Shown here: positions 16,545 through 26,370 of the stretch, in pieces
Numbering within the stretch: the first letter of the stretch is position 1
How the letters are laid out: each line of letters starts with the position of its first letter
DNA from: Streptomyces sp. V1I1
GTDB lineage: Bacteria; Actinomycetota; Actinomycetes; Streptomycetales; Streptomycetaceae
Assembly (NCBI RefSeq): GCF_030817355.1
Contig: NZ_JAUSZH010000001.1
Span: 3,094,501 to 3,158,500 of the forward strand
Length of the DNA stretch: 64,000 bases
Direction of reading: 5' to 3'
The notes under the pieces: model-generated
Seen by the model: only the letters and a program-made list of their open reading frames with translations
Database searches by the model: none
What the model was told of the DNA's origin: nothing
Position numbers and translations under genes: made by a program

Positions 16545-17114
16545 GTGCAGCGTCAAGGTCCGGCCGGCAGTGCCGCCATCCGCTTCCGCGCGGCGGGGGT
16601 CATCCTCCTCCTCGCGCATCTGCTGCTCGTCGCATGGCTGACGCTGCGCCCACTGGACGTGGTGTGGGTGACGGCCACGAATCTCGAGCCGCTCGCCGGG
16701 ATAAAGGCGGATCTGGCGCTGGGTTCCGTTCAGGCCGCGCGCCGGATAGGCGAAGGACTGCTGCTGCTGGCCCCTCTCGGCATTCTGCTGCCGATGGCGG
16801 GCGGCCGGCTCACCGTCTCTCCCCTGGCCTCGCTGGCCCGCACGATCGCGGCCGGAGCCCTGCTGTCGCTCGGCATCGAGCTACTGCAGACCGGGGTGCC
16901 CGGCCGGGTGCTCGACGTGGACTCGCTGCTGCTGAACACGGCCGGGGTGGCCCTGGCCCATCTGGTGGTGGTGCCCGCGGGCCGGGTCCGCCTCCGTCGC
17001 AGGCAGGAGCGGGTGGCCGCGGGCTCCTCCCGGCAGCGCCGCGGGGCCCTGCTGCGGGATGAGGCGCCTCAGGGGGCTACCCCGACGATTCCCAGGGTCG
17101 GGATCGCACCGTAG
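16545..17114 (+). CDS. VanZ-like membrane protein
   Basis: This 189-residue protein has four hydrophobic helices: GVILLLAHLLLVAWLTL, GEGLLLLAPLGILLPMA, LARTIAAGALLSLGIELLQ and LLLNTAGVALAHLVVV. The motifs TLRPLD, LLAPLGILLPM, ELLQ and DVDSLLLNTAG match the VanZ/YesY-like fold (DxxxNTxG). Members are membrane proteins, some of which contribute to teicoplanin resistance, but most have no known function. GTG 16545 is preceded by a G-rich SD. The C-terminal ~40 residues are basic and soluble. Confidence 0.8.
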   Translation: MQRQGPAGSAAIRFRAAGVILLLAHLLLVAWLTLRPLDVVWVTATNLEPLAGIKADLALGSVQAARRIGEGLLLLAPLGILLPMAGGRLTVSPLASLARTIAAGALLSLGIELLQTGVPGRVLDVDSLLLNTAGVALAHLVVVPAGRVRLRRRQERVAAGSSRQRRGALLRDEAPQGATPTIPRVGIAP

Positions 17115-17208
17115 AGCGACGCTTTGACCCCCTTCGCTCGGCCACCATGGAGTCATCGGGAGCACGACGGAGCTGCTCCCACGAACGGTTCTCGCGAAGG
17201 AGCCCACC

Positions 17209-17409
17209 ATGGCCGCACTTGCCCGCCCCCGAGACGGACGCATGATCGGTGGAGTGTGCGCAGCGCTGGCTCGGCGCTTCGGCACCTCCGCGACCACGAT
17301 GCGTGTGATCTTCGTGCTCTCGTGTCTGCTGCCCGGGCCGCAGTTCCTGCTCTACCTGGCGCTGTGGCTGCTGCTGCCGTCGGAGAAGACCGCCGGCACC
17401 GCCTGGTAG
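17209..17409 (+). CDS. PspC-domain small membrane protein
   Basis: This 66-residue protein is almost entirely a PspC domain: RMIGGVCAALARRFGTSATTMRVIFVLSCLLPGPQ, with one strong membrane helix and a terminal LWLLLPSE. PspC proteins take part in envelope-stress responses; short stand-alone versions are common in actinobacteria. An AAGGAG SD precedes ATG 17209. Direct repeats of GTTCACCGCCTGGCA follow immediately (17410-17440), partly duplicating the end of the gene. Confidence 0.85.
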   Translation: MAALARPRDGRMIGGVCAALARRFGTSATTMRVIFVLSCLLPGPQFLLYLALWLLLPSEKTAGTAW

Positions 17410-17459
17410 TTCACCGCCTGGCAGTTCACCGCCTGGCAGTACCTCCTGGCACCAGCAAA

Positions 17460-17494
17460 GTGGGGCGCACACCCGAATCGGGTGTGCGCCCCAC
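17460..17494. terminator. strong bidirectional hairpin terminator
   Basis: A perfect 15-bp stem GTGGGGCGCACACCC (17460-17474) pairs with GGGTGTGCGCCCCAC (17480-17494) around a 5-nt loop, between the convergent PspC gene and the secreted-protein gene. Confidence 0.9.
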
Positions 17495-17519
17495 ACTTGT
17501 TGGCGTACGTCAGCCGACG

Positions 17520-17900
17520 TCAGCCGAGGCCGGGCAGACCACCAGGCAGACCGGCGGGCAGACCACCGGCCGCGCCGCCGACCGGGAGGCCGCCGAGCAG
17601 ACCGGAGACCGGGTCGGCATGGTCGGTCGTCGGCAGCCCCTTGGCGGCGGCCTCCTGGACGGCGGCCGGCAGCGTGGTCGCGCTGCCGATGAGCGCCTGC
17701 TGACCGCCCGCCAGCGACTCGGGGGCGGCCGGGAGCTTCGTGACAGCCTCCTGGACCGGCAGGATGCTGGTGACCGTGTCCAGCGAGGCGGCGGAGTCGG
17801 GGAGTGCGGTCGGCGCGGCGGAGGCAGTGCCCGCGGCGGCGGCAGCGAAGGCGGCGCCGAGAGCGGCGATGCCGAGAGTCTTGGCAGCAGACTGCTTCAT
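17520..17900 (-). CDS. small secreted Ala/Gly/Leu-rich protein
   Basis: This is a 126-residue protein. MKQSAAKTLGIAALGAAF with an Ala-rich core and ASAAP is a clear signal peptide. The mature part ends in a glycine/leucine/proline-rich tail (VGGAAGGLPAGLPGGLPGLG) with GLP repeats and no Cys. It resembles the secreted protein at 10561-10962 in type, not clearly by homology. It follows the adenosine deaminase locus on the same strand but is separated by 125 bp. Function unknown. Confidence 0.75.
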   Translation of the reverse strand: MKQSAAKTLGIAALGAAFAAAAAGTASAAPTALPDSAASLDTVTSILPVQEAVTKLPAAPESLAGGQQALIGSATTLPAAVQEAAAKGLPTTDHADPVSGLLGGLPVGGAAGGLPAGLPGGLPGLG

Positions 17901-18025
17901 CAGTGATGAGTCCTTGGGACGGGAATATTGAGCGGCTATGCAAGCTAGCCAGCCCCGCGCAGCGGCCGCAAACACCACGAAGCGGCCGAGTGTTGACGAT
18001 CCCGGCCGCTCCGGCGCATCGGCGA

Positions 18026-19179
18026 TCAGCTCTCGCCGAAGGAAGAATCGCTGGTCGTGGCGGTCTGCCGAAACAGCCATTCGGATTTCAATTCGGCGTA
18101 TCCCGGCTTGATCACGTCATTGATCATCGCCAGTCGTTCATCGAAAGGAATGAACGCCGACTTCATCGCATTGACGGTGAACCACTGCATGTCGTCGAGC
18201 GTGTATCCGAAGGTCTCGGTCAGCAGCTCGAACTCGCGGCTCATGCTGGTGCCACTCATCAGCCGGTTGTCGGTGTTGACCGTGGCCCTGAAGTGCAGTC
18301 TGCGCAGCAGCCGATGGGGTGTTCGGCGTACGAGGCGGCAGCCCCGGTCTGCAGATTGGAGGTCGGGCAGAGCTCCAGCGGGATGCGCTTGTCCCGTACG
18401 TACGCGGCGAGCCGCCCGAGCCTCACGCTGCCGTCGTCGGCGACCTCGATGTCGTCGATGATCCGCACCCCGTGCCCGAGGCGGTCCGCGCCGCACCACT
18501 GGAGCGCCTGCCAGATGGACGGCAGCCCGAAGGCCTCGCCCGCGTGAATCGTGAAGTGGTTGTTCTCCCTCTTCATGTACTCGAAGGCGTCGAGGTGGCG
18601 GGTGGGCGGGTAGCCCGCCTCGGCGCCGGCGATGTCGAAGCCGACGACGCCCGAGTCGCGGTAGCGGTTGGCGAGTTCGGCGATCTCCAGCGCGCGGGCG
18701 GCGTGCCGCATCGCGGTCAGCAGGGCGCCGACGCGGATGCGGTGGCCGCTAGCGCGGGCCAGCCGCTCACCCTCGCGGAAGCCCTCGTTGACGGCTTCGA
18801 CGACCTCCTCGAGCGTGAGTCCCGCCTCCAGGTGCTGCTCGGGGGCGTACCGCACCTCGGCGTAGACGACGCCGTCCTCGGCGAGGTCCTCCGCGCACTC
18901 GGCGGCTACCCGGAAGAGGGCGTCACGGGTCTGCATGACGGCGCAGGTGTGCGCGAAGGTCTCCAGGTAGCGCTCCAGCGAGCCGGAGTCGGCGGCCTCG
19001 TGGAACCAGATTCCGAGCTTGTCGGGCTCGTGCTCGGGAAGCGATTCATAGCCCGTTTCGCGGGCGAGTTCGATGATCGTGCCCGGACGCAGCCCGCCGT
19101 CGAGGTGGTCGTGGAGGAGCACCTTCGGAGCGCGGCGGATCTGGTCCGCGGTGGGCGTGTTGAGGGTCTGGCTCGTCAT
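18026..19179 (-). pseudogene. add: adenosine deaminase, disrupted by a 1-nt frameshift
   Basis: The first frame (ATG 19179 to 18259) encodes [20 protein letters not shown], the metal-binding HDHLDGG (HxH), HAGEAFG with catalytic Glu, and GHGVRIIDD, then runs into nonsense ([12 protein letters not shown]) and stops. The next frame carries the expected continuation [15 protein letters not shown], which holds the catalytic/metal Asp, through [14 protein letters not shown] to a stop at 18026. Restoring one base near 18309-18312 (GGC CTG instead of GG CTG) rejoins the frames into a normal ~384-residue enzyme. The first frame alone lacks the essential Asp. A true mutation and a base-call error are both possible. 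The promoter TAGAGT (19186-19191) is 6 nt from the ATG: leaderless. Confidence 0.88.
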
Positions 19180-19195
19180 CTGCGCACTCTAGCCC

Positions 19196-19207
19196 CTACG
19201 CGCGTAG
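19196..19207. promoter_or_regulatory. nucleoside-regulon operator upstream of add
   Basis: This is an exact CTACGCGCGTAG copy lying 4 bp upstream of the minus-strand -10 box TAGAGT (19191-19186), which itself is 6 nt from the adenosine deaminase ATG. The geometry matches the deoC promoter. Confidence 0.75.
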
Positions 19208-19294
19208 AGAGCGCCCCCTCACACCCCCCGTCGATACGTAACAGTGACCGTGCGGACGGGTGGAGTACACCTGCACTTCTGAGACTGTTCTGCC

Positions 19295-20155
19295 ATGGCA
19301 CACCACGCACTGCCCCTGTGGTGGGGGCGTCCGGCCGAGACGGCCGGAGGAGCGGACACCCGCCGCGAGGCGACCGTGACAAGGGGAGCGCGAGGGAGTC
19401 GGACGCCACCGTGCGCCCGTCTCGGCCGCGCGGCCGGCGGACGCGCGCTGGGAGCCGACTCCGCCGTGGGCGGGGTGGTGCTGATCCTGCCGGACGGCGA
19501 GCCGGAGTCGGCACGCAAGCCCTCAGCACTGTCGTACGCTGCGGCGCTGCCGCTCGGCCGCACGCTGGCCAGGGCGGGCCGCGCGGACGGCCTGTTCGTG
19601 CACACGGTCCGCTACCGCTGCCGCGGCTGGAACGGCCCGGACGCGCACCTCGCGGCGGACGCCACCTGGGCGGTGGAGGAGGTCGTACGCCGCTACGGCG
19701 ACGTCCCCGTCTGCCTCGCGGGCCACGGCATGGGGGGCCGCGCGGCACTCCACGCGGCGGGCCACCCGGCGGTCAACTCCGTACTGGCGCTGGCGCCTTG
19801 GCTGCCGGAGGACGATGTGGCCGCCGCCCCGGAGCCGGTGAAGCAGCTGGCGGGACGCCAGGTCCTGATCGTGCACGGCACGAACGACGCGCGTACGGAC
19901 CCGGAGCTTTCCTACCGGCTGGCGGAGCGAGCCAAGAAGGCGAACCGCGACATCTGCCGCTTCGAGGTCCACTCGGACGGCCACGCACTGCGCGAACACC
20001 AGGGCGAAGTCCAGGCCCTGGCGTCGGACTTCGTCCTGGGTGCGCTGTTCACGCGTGCCTACGCCCGCCCGGTGGCGGACGCGCTCGCCGCCCCGCCGCC
20101 GCTGGGTCTGCGGATGCCGCTGGCGGGAGGATTCGGGCGGTCGCTGCGACGGTAG
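19295..20155 (+). CDS. alpha/beta-hydrolase-like protein with substituted nucleophile
   Basis: This is a 286-residue alpha/beta hydrolase. Strand and elbow region: VCLAGHGMGGRAALHAAG. The usual GHSMGG nucleophile elbow reads GHGMGG, a Ser-to-Gly substitution that needs one base change (AGC to GGC). The late Asp and His regions VLIVHGTNDARTDPE and VHSDGHALREH are present. The frame is intact and codon use is normal. It lies divergent from the adenosine deaminase gene. It is either a non-catalytic relative or a recently inactivated enzyme. The start is tentative: ATG 19295 gives a long basic N-terminus, and later starts are possible. Confidence 0.75.
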   Translation: MAHHALPLWWGRPAETAGGADTRREATVTRGARGSRTPPCARLGRAAGGRALGADSAVGGVVLILPDGEPESARKPSALSYAAALPLGRTLARAGRADGLFVHTVRYRCRGWNGPDAHLAADATWAVEEVVRRYGDVPVCLAGHGMGGRAALHAAGHPAVNSVLALAPWLPEDDVAAAPEPVKQLAGRQVLIVHGTNDARTDPELSYRLAERAKKANRDICRFEVHSDGHALREHQGEVQALASDFVLGALFTRAYARPVADALAAPPPLGLRMPLAGGFGRSLRR

Positions 20156-20175
20156 ACGCTGCGGCGGCAGGCGGG

Positions 20176-21129
20176 TCAGTCCGGCAGCAGGTGGCCCCGG
20201 CGTGACAGCAGGAACCGCTTGAACTCCGCCACCGGGGCCGTGTCCGGATGACCGTCCAGCCAGGCGACGCCGATTTCGCGGACCGCGCGGGGGGCCGTCA
20301 CCGTCAGTTCGACGACGCCCGGGCGCGCCACCGCCGGGGGCGGGAGCAGCGCCACGCCCAGGCCCGCCGCGACCAGGCCGCGCAGGGTTTCCGCCTCCTC
20401 GCCCTCGAAGGCAACGCGAGGCGTGAAGCCCGCCTCCGCGCACAGGTCGTCGGTGATCCGCCGCAGGCCGTAGCCGGGTTCGAGGGTGACGAAGGTTTCG
20501 TCGGCCGCCTCGGCGAGGCGGATCCGCTTGCGGGCGGCGAGGCGGTGGTCGTCCGGCACGACGAGGCGCAGCCGTTGCTCGTCCAGGCGGCGGGCGACCA
20601 GGTCGGGCGCGTCCGGGACCGGGGAGGTCAAACAGAGGTCGAGGTCGCCGGCGCGCAGGCGCTCGATCATGGCCTCGCCGTAGTTCTGGACGAGGGTGAA
20701 GCGGATACGCGGATGGTCCGCCCGGAAAGCCCGGATCAGTCCCGGCACGGTCTCCGAGCCCATCGTGTGCAGAAAGCCGAAGGCCACCTTCCCCGCTGCC
20801 GGATCCGCGTCCGCCTGCACCGACTCCGCCGCCCGCTCCACCTCCGCGAGCGCCCGCTCCACGGAGGTGAGGAAGGTCCGGCCGGCCGGTGTCAGCGACA
20901 CCGTACGGCCCTTGCGGGCGAACAGCACGACCCCCAGATCCTCCTCGAGCCGCACGATCGCCCGCGACAGCGTCGACTGCGGGACGCCCATCTCCTGCGC
21001 CGCACGGGTCACATGCTCCTGGCGGGCCACTCCGGCGAAGTACGCCAGGCGCGGAGCGAGCAGCAGCGTGATGTCTTCTTCGTAACTGCTCGGTGACAGC
21101 CGCGGCTGTGAGCTGTGTTGATGCACCAT
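20176..21129 (-). CDS. LysR-family transcriptional regulator
   Basis: This 317-residue regulator has an N-terminal winged helix (LAYFAGVARQEHVTRAAQEMGVPQSTLSRAIVRLEEDLGVVLFARKG) and a periplasmic-binding-like effector domain (GFLHTMGSETVPGLIRAFRADHP onward). It is divergent from an MFS transporter gene 62 bp away, the standard LysR arrangement in which it senses a substrate and controls the transporter. A CATGC-N7-GCATG dyad lies between them. ATG 21129 (MVHQHSSQPRLSP) is chosen; an in-frame ATG upstream would cross the dyad. Confidence 0.92.
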   Translation of the reverse strand: MVHQHSSQPRLSPSSYEEDITLLLAPRLAYFAGVARQEHVTRAAQEMGVPQSTLSRAIVRLEEDLGVVLFARKGRTVSLTPAGRTFLTSVERALAEVERAAESVQADADPAAGKVAFGFLHTMGSETVPGLIRAFRADHPRIRFTLVQNYGEAMIERLRAGDLDLCLTSPVPDAPDLVARRLDEQRLRLVVPDDHRLAARKRIRLAEAADETFVTLEPGYGLRRITDDLCAEAGFTPRVAFEGEEAETLRGLVAAGLGVALLPPPAVARPGVVELTVTAPRAVREIGVAWLDGHPDTAPVAEFKRFLLSRRGHLLPD

Positions 21130-21149
21130 GGGAACGATTATCGCCATTC

Positions 21150-21185
21150 CATGCATTGGACGCATGAAATACCAAGGCTTACGTT
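21150..21185 (+). promoter_or_regulatory. LysR-type dyad overlapping the MFS promoter
   Basis: CATGC (21150-21154) and GCATG (21162-21166) form an inverted repeat. Within it TTGGAC (21156-21161) is a good -35, followed after 18 bp by TACGTT (21180-21185) as -10. The MFS ATG (21192) lies 6 nt further, so that transcript is probably leaderless. Confidence 0.6.
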
Positions 21186-21191
21186 CGATGC

Positions 21192-22460
21192 ATGCCTCCT
21201 GCCAGTACCAAGGCGCCCGCCACCGCTGTGGGCGCCGACTCCGACCATCGCCTCACCCCTTCCTCCCCCGGCTACCGCCGCATGAGCTTCGCGCTCTTCG
21301 CCGCCGGTGTCGCCACCTTCGCCCTCCTCTACTCCACGCAGGCGCTGCTGCCCGCCGTCTCCGCCGACTTCGGCGTGACCGCGAGCGCCGCCAGCTGGAC
21401 GGTCTCCGCCGCGACGGGCGCGCTGGCCCTGTGCGTACTGCCGATGAGCGCCCTGTCCGAGCGGTACGGGCGACGCACCGTGATGACCGCCTCGCTCGCG
21501 GTCGCCGTCGCGGTCGGGCTGCTGGTGCCGTTCGCGCCGAGCCTGGAGTGGCTGGTGGCGCTGCGCGCCGTGCAGGGCGCTGCGCTCGCCGGGCTGCCGG
21601 CGTCGGCGATGGCATACCTCGCGGAGGAGGTGCGGCCCAAGGCGCTGATCGCCGCGATCGGCCTGTTCGTGGCGGGCAACAGCATCGGCGGCATGAGCGG
21701 CCGGATCGTCACCGGCTGGGTGGCCCAGCTGTGGGGCTGGCGCGCGGCGCTCGCCGCGGTCGGCCTGATGGCAGTGGTGTGCGCGCTGGTCTTCCGCGCG
21801 ATGCTCCCCAAGGCCCGTCATTTCACGCCCGGTTCGCTGAACCCGCGCGCCCTGGCGAAGACCGTACGCGGCCATCTCGCCGACCCGCTGCTGCTGCGGC
21901 TGTACGCGATCGGCGCACTGTTCATGACCGTCTTCGGCGCGGTCTACACGGTGATCGGCTACCGGCTGGTCGAGGCCCCCTTCAGCCTCCCCCAGGGCAT
22001 CGTCGGCTCGATCTTCCTGGTCTACCTGGTCGGCACGGTCTCCTCCGCCGCGGCCGGCAGGCTCGTCGCCCGCCTCGGCCGCCGTGGCGCGCTGTACCTC
22101 GCGGTCACCACCACCGCGGCCGGCCTGCTGCTGTCGCTGGCACAGTCGCTGCCCGCAGTACTGCTCGGCCTGGTGCTGATCACCGCGGGCTTCTTCGCCG
22201 GCCACGCGGTCGCCTCGTCCTCGGTGAGCCGTACGGCCAAGACGGGCCGCGCCCAGGCGTCGGCGCTCTACCAGTCGGCGTACTACCTCGGCAGCAGCGC
22301 GGGCGGCACGCTCGGCGCGGTCGCCTTCCACTCCGGCGGCTGGGCGGGCACGGTCGTGCTGGGCCTGCTCGCGGTCCTCGGCGTCGTATCGATCACGCTG
22401 TACGGGACGCGGGTGGCCAGGGCCGAGCACCGGCTGGTCCTGGCGGCGGCCCGCCACTGA
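21192..22460 (+). CDS. MFS transporter (YnfM-like drug/metabolite exporter)
   Basis: This 422-residue permease has about 12 membrane helices. The MFS loop 2-3 motif appears as LSERYGRRTVM after TM2, and GRLVARLGRRGALYL in the second half. QALLPAVSADFGVTASAASWTVSAATGALAL resembles the YnfM/inner-membrane transport protein branch. It is likely controlled by the divergent LysR regulator. Substrate unknown. Confidence 0.9.
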   Translation: MPPASTKAPATAVGADSDHRLTPSSPGYRRMSFALFAAGVATFALLYSTQALLPAVSADFGVTASAASWTVSAATGALALCVLPMSALSERYGRRTVMTASLAVAVAVGLLVPFAPSLEWLVALRAVQGAALAGLPASAMAYLAEEVRPKALIAAIGLFVAGNSIGGMSGRIVTGWVAQLWGWRAALAAVGLMAVVCALVFRAMLPKARHFTPGSLNPRALAKTVRGHLADPLLLRLYAIGALFMTVFGAVYTVIGYRLVEAPFSLPQGIVGSIFLVYLVGTVSSAAAGRLVARLGRRGALYLAVTTTAAGLLLSLAQSLPAVLLGLVLITAGFFAGHAVASSSVSRTAKTGRAQASALYQSAYYLGSSAGGTLGAVAFHSGGWAGTVVLGLLAVLGVVSITLYGTRVARAEHRLVLAAARH

Positions 22461-22549
22461 GATTCCGCACCGAATCCGTGCAACTCCTGCTCCCCGACGA
22501 GCGTCAAACACTGAGCGATCGCAATCGCGTAGTGCACAAAGGGGAGTTG

Positions 22550-23287
22550 GTGGCTGTGACAGACACAGGCGGGACACAAGGAACAAGACGGACGCGCGGC
22601 ATACGTGGGCGGGCGGGCATCGTGCTCGGACTGACCGGCCTGGTGGTCCCGCTGACCGTGGCACTGGGCAGCGGGACCGCGCACGCCGCGTCGTGCACGA
22701 CGTCCACGGGGCCGTACCAGAAGCAGGTCGAGAAGTTCCTGGGACGCCCGGTGGACGGAAAGCAGTCGGCTGCCGACTGCAAGGCCATCCGCGCCTTCCA
22801 GGCCAAGCACGGCATAACCCCGACCATCGGCTACGCGGGGCCGGTGACCTGGCGCACCATGAACACGATGCTCGCGCAGCGGGCAGCCGGAAAGACCCCG
22901 AACAAGGCGGGCAAGTGCCCGACCAACAAGGGCCGTATCGCCTGCGTCGACCTGACCCGCCAGCTGACCTGGATCCAGGACGGCAAGCACCTCAAATACG
23001 GCCCGGTGCCGGTGCGTACGGGCAAGAACGGCACCGAGACCCGGACCGGCGCGAAGAAGATCTACTGGCGCAGCATCAACCACTGGTCGACCCTCTACAA
23101 CGTGCGGATGCCGTATTCGCAGTTCTTCGACCGCGGCCAGGCCTTCCACTCCACCACGAAGTCGATGTACAACCCGCCCGGCTCCGGCGGTTGCGTCAAT
23201 ATGCGCCCCGCGGACGCGAAGGCATACTGGAATCTGCTGAAGAACGGCGACGACGTCTACGTCTACGGGCGCAAGCCCGGAACCTGA
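22550..23287 (+). CDS. L,D-transpeptidase with N-terminal peptidoglycan-binding region
   Basis: This 245-residue secreted protein has a twin-Arg-like basic start, hydrophobic signal and AHAASC. Residues ~50-110 contain VEKFLGRPVDGKQSAADCKAIRAFQAKHGI, a peptidoglycan-binding-like helix bundle. The YkuD domain follows, ending with SGGCVNMRPADA, where Cys is the catalytic nucleophile. L,D-transpeptidases make 3-3 cross-links in peptidoglycan. GTG 22550 and GTG 22556 are both possible; the GGGGAG SD (22541-22546) favours 22556 by spacing. It is one of three L,D-transpeptidases in the window. Confidence 0.9.
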   Translation: MAVTDTGGTQGTRRTRGIRGRAGIVLGLTGLVVPLTVALGSGTAHAASCTTSTGPYQKQVEKFLGRPVDGKQSAADCKAIRAFQAKHGITPTIGYAGPVTWRTMNTMLAQRAAGKTPNKAGKCPTNKGRIACVDLTRQLTWIQDGKHLKYGPVPVRTGKNGTETRTGAKKIYWRSINHWSTLYNVRMPYSQFFDRGQAFHSTTKSMYNPPGSGGCVNMRPADAKAYWNLLKNGDDVYVYGRKPGT

Positions 23288-23354
23288 TCCGCATTGTCAG
23301 TCCCCTCCTGTAGGTTCCGAACGGCTGGTGCCAAGGGCGACAGGGGTGGACCCG

Positions 23355-24371
23355 ATGAGTGATCTGGCAGCGACGCAGGACCTGGATTCCAGGCTGGAGC
23401 AGTACCGACGGGAGCTGACCGGCTACTGCTACCGCATGCTGGGCTCGGCCTTCGAGGCGGAGGACGCCGTCCAGGACACCATGGTGCGGGCCTGGCGGAA
23501 CTTCGAGAAGTTCGAGGGGCGGTCGTCGCTGCGATCATGGCTCTACCGCATCGCGACGAACGTCTGTCTGGACATGCTCAACGCCGGCAACCGCCGGGCC
23601 CGCCCGATGGACCTCACGGCTGCCACGCCGGTGGCCCAGGCACAGCTCACCTCCCGCCCGGAGATCACCTGGCTGGAGCCGGTGCCGGACGGGCGGGTGC
23701 TGCCGTCTACCGCCGACCCGGCGGAGACGGCGGTGGAGCGGGAGACCATCCGGCTGGCGTTCGTCGCCGCGCTGCAGCATCTGCCGCCCAAACAGCGTGC
23801 GGTGCTGATCCTGCGCGAGGTGCTGGCCTGGAAGGCGAGCGAGGTGGCCGAGCTGCTCGGCAGCACGGCCGCCTCGGTCAACAGCGCGTTGCAGCGGGCG
23901 CGGGCGACGCTCGCCGAATCGGAGCCGGCCTCGACCGACTCGGCCGACCCGCTGGACGAGGAGCAGCAGAAGCTGCTGGAGCGCTATGTCGCGGCCTTCG
24001 AGGGCTACGACATGAAGGCGCTGACCGCGCTGCTCCACGAGGACGCGACGATGTCGATGCCGCCGTACGACCTGTGGCTGCGCGGCCATGACGACATCGT
24101 GGGCTGGATGCTCGGCGTCGGCGAGGTCTGCCGCGGCTCGAAGCTGGTGCCGACCGTGGCGAACGGCTCGCCGGCCTTCGCGCACTACCACCCGAGCCAG
24201 TCCGGCGACGGGTACGAGCCGTGGGCACTGATCGTGCTGGAGATCTCGGACGGCAGGGTCGGCGGGATGGACTTCTTCCTGGACACCAAGCGCTGGTTCC
24301 CGCTGTTCGACCTGCCGCCCCGGCTGGACAAGGAGGGCGCGCCCGAGAGCCAGGGCGTGTTTGAGAAGTAG
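23355..24371 (+). CDS. ECF-like sigma-70 factor with C-terminal SnoaL-like domain
   Basis: This is a 338-residue protein. Sigma2 (residues ~12-85): ELTGYCYRMLGSAFEAEDAVQDTMVRAWRNFEKFEGRSSLRSWLYRIATNVCLDML. Sigma4 (~135-190): LQHLPPKQRAVLILREVLAWKASEVAELLGSTAASVNSALQRAR. The last ~130 residues (LLERYVAAFEGYDMKALTALLHEDATMSMPPYDLWLRG) form a SnoaL/NTF2-like domain. This architecture is that of SigG/SIGX5-type factors regulated by their own tail, without a classical anti-sigma factor. ATG 23355 has an AGGGG SD; GTG 23346 is an alternative. Confidence 0.9.
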   Translation: MSDLAATQDLDSRLEQYRRELTGYCYRMLGSAFEAEDAVQDTMVRAWRNFEKFEGRSSLRSWLYRIATNVCLDMLNAGNRRARPMDLTAATPVAQAQLTSRPEITWLEPVPDGRVLPSTADPAETAVERETIRLAFVAALQHLPPKQRAVLILREVLAWKASEVAELLGSTAASVNSALQRARATLAESEPASTDSADPLDEEQQKLLERYVAAFEGYDMKALTALLHEDATMSMPPYDLWLRGHDDIVGWMLGVGEVCRGSKLVPTVANGSPAFAHYHPSQSGDGYEPWALIVLEISDGRVGGMDFFLDTKRWFPLFDLPPRLDKEGAPESQGVFEK

Positions 24372-24428
24372 CGCCGTCCGCCCGAAGGGCGGGCCCTGCG
24401 GCGTCTGGTGCGTGCAATCGCAAGGCGG

Positions 24429-24619
24429 TGGGGGCACCCCCGGACGAAGTCTGGGGGAGATCGCCCTCGTACGAAGGGGCACCTCCCAGGCGAAGCTCTG
24501 GGGGAGTACTTGGGCGACTCCGACAACATCGCGTGAGGGCACCGCCCAGCGGTAGCTGGGGGAGTGCGTGCCAAGCGTCGCAGGGCTGGGGGCACCTCCC
24601 AGGCGAAGCTCTGGGGGAG
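24429..24619. repeat. cluster of four hairpin-forming intergenic repeats
   Basis: Four copies of a ~30-bp palindromic unit lie at 24429-24459 (GACGAAGTCTGGGGGAG subtype), 24476-24506 and 24587-24619 (GCGAAGCTCTGGGGGAG subtype) and 24537-24564 (degenerate). Each starts with GGGGCACC and ends CTGGGGGAG, so it can fold into a CCTCCCAG/CTGGGGGAG stem. The cluster separates the sigma factor gene from the STAS gene. Further copies are at 3177, 28141 and 41463. Confidence 0.85.
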
Positions 24620-24625
24620 GGACTT

Positions 24626-24976
24626 CTAAAACACGCCCTTGGCGACCTCGCCCAGACCGACCAGGTCCAGCAGCGCCACCAGCTCGGGCCCGGCATCGCG
24701 CAGCCGGAACCGGCAGCCCAGCCGGCGGGCGGTGAGCTGGAGGCGGGCGACGGCGTTGACGGCGGCGAGGTTGGGATGGGTGAGCCCGCCGACGTCACAG
24801 ATCGCCTCGGTGGCCCCGGCACCGGTGAGCCGCACGCTCAACTCCTCGCACAGGCACGGCACATCGGCCGGGGTCACTCTCCCCGCGATGCGCACGACGA
24901 TCGGTTGTGTGGCGTCCACACGGAGCAGACTGCCCCTGCGGGCGGAACTCATCGCCGTACCCAGTCGGCGGCTCAT
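24626..24976 (-). CDS. STAS-domain protein (anti-sigma-factor antagonist-like)
   Basis: This 116-residue protein is essentially one STAS domain: IVVRIAGRVTPADVPCLCEELSVRL, then ICDVGGLTHPNLAAVNAVARLQLTARRLGCRFRL and ELVALLDLVGLGEVA. In SpoIIAA-type proteins a Ser after the D-x-S motif is phosphorylated; here DVGGLTH lacks that Ser, although Thr is near. It follows deoA on the same strand with a 98-bp gap. No partner kinase is nearby. ATG 24976 is used; ATG 24952 is an alternative. Confidence 0.8.
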   Translation of the reverse strand: MSRRLGTAMSSARRGSLLRVDATQPIVVRIAGRVTPADVPCLCEELSVRLTGAGATEAICDVGGLTHPNLAAVNAVARLQLTARRLGCRFRLRDAGPELVALLDLVGLGEVAKGVF

Positions 24977-25073
24977 GGCTCACGTCCCGTCCGGTCGCGG
25001 TGGCAGATATGTCCCTGCTCTGTGGACCGCGGGGCAGGCCAATTCTCATCGGCCTGCCCGTCGGGGGGCCGCG

Positions 25074-26351
<1,278 letters not shown>

Positions 26352-26370
26352 GGGAGTCCTCCAGTGTGCG

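Noticed and set aside
18319..20205. A 628-codon plus-strand open frame opposite adenosine deaminase
   Set aside because: Antisense high-GC shadow of add and its neighbour; no domain and no plausible start.
24429..24619. Possible CRISPR array from four spaced repeats
   Set aside because: Units are few, diverged, unevenly spaced, belong to a dispersed family, and no cas genes are present.
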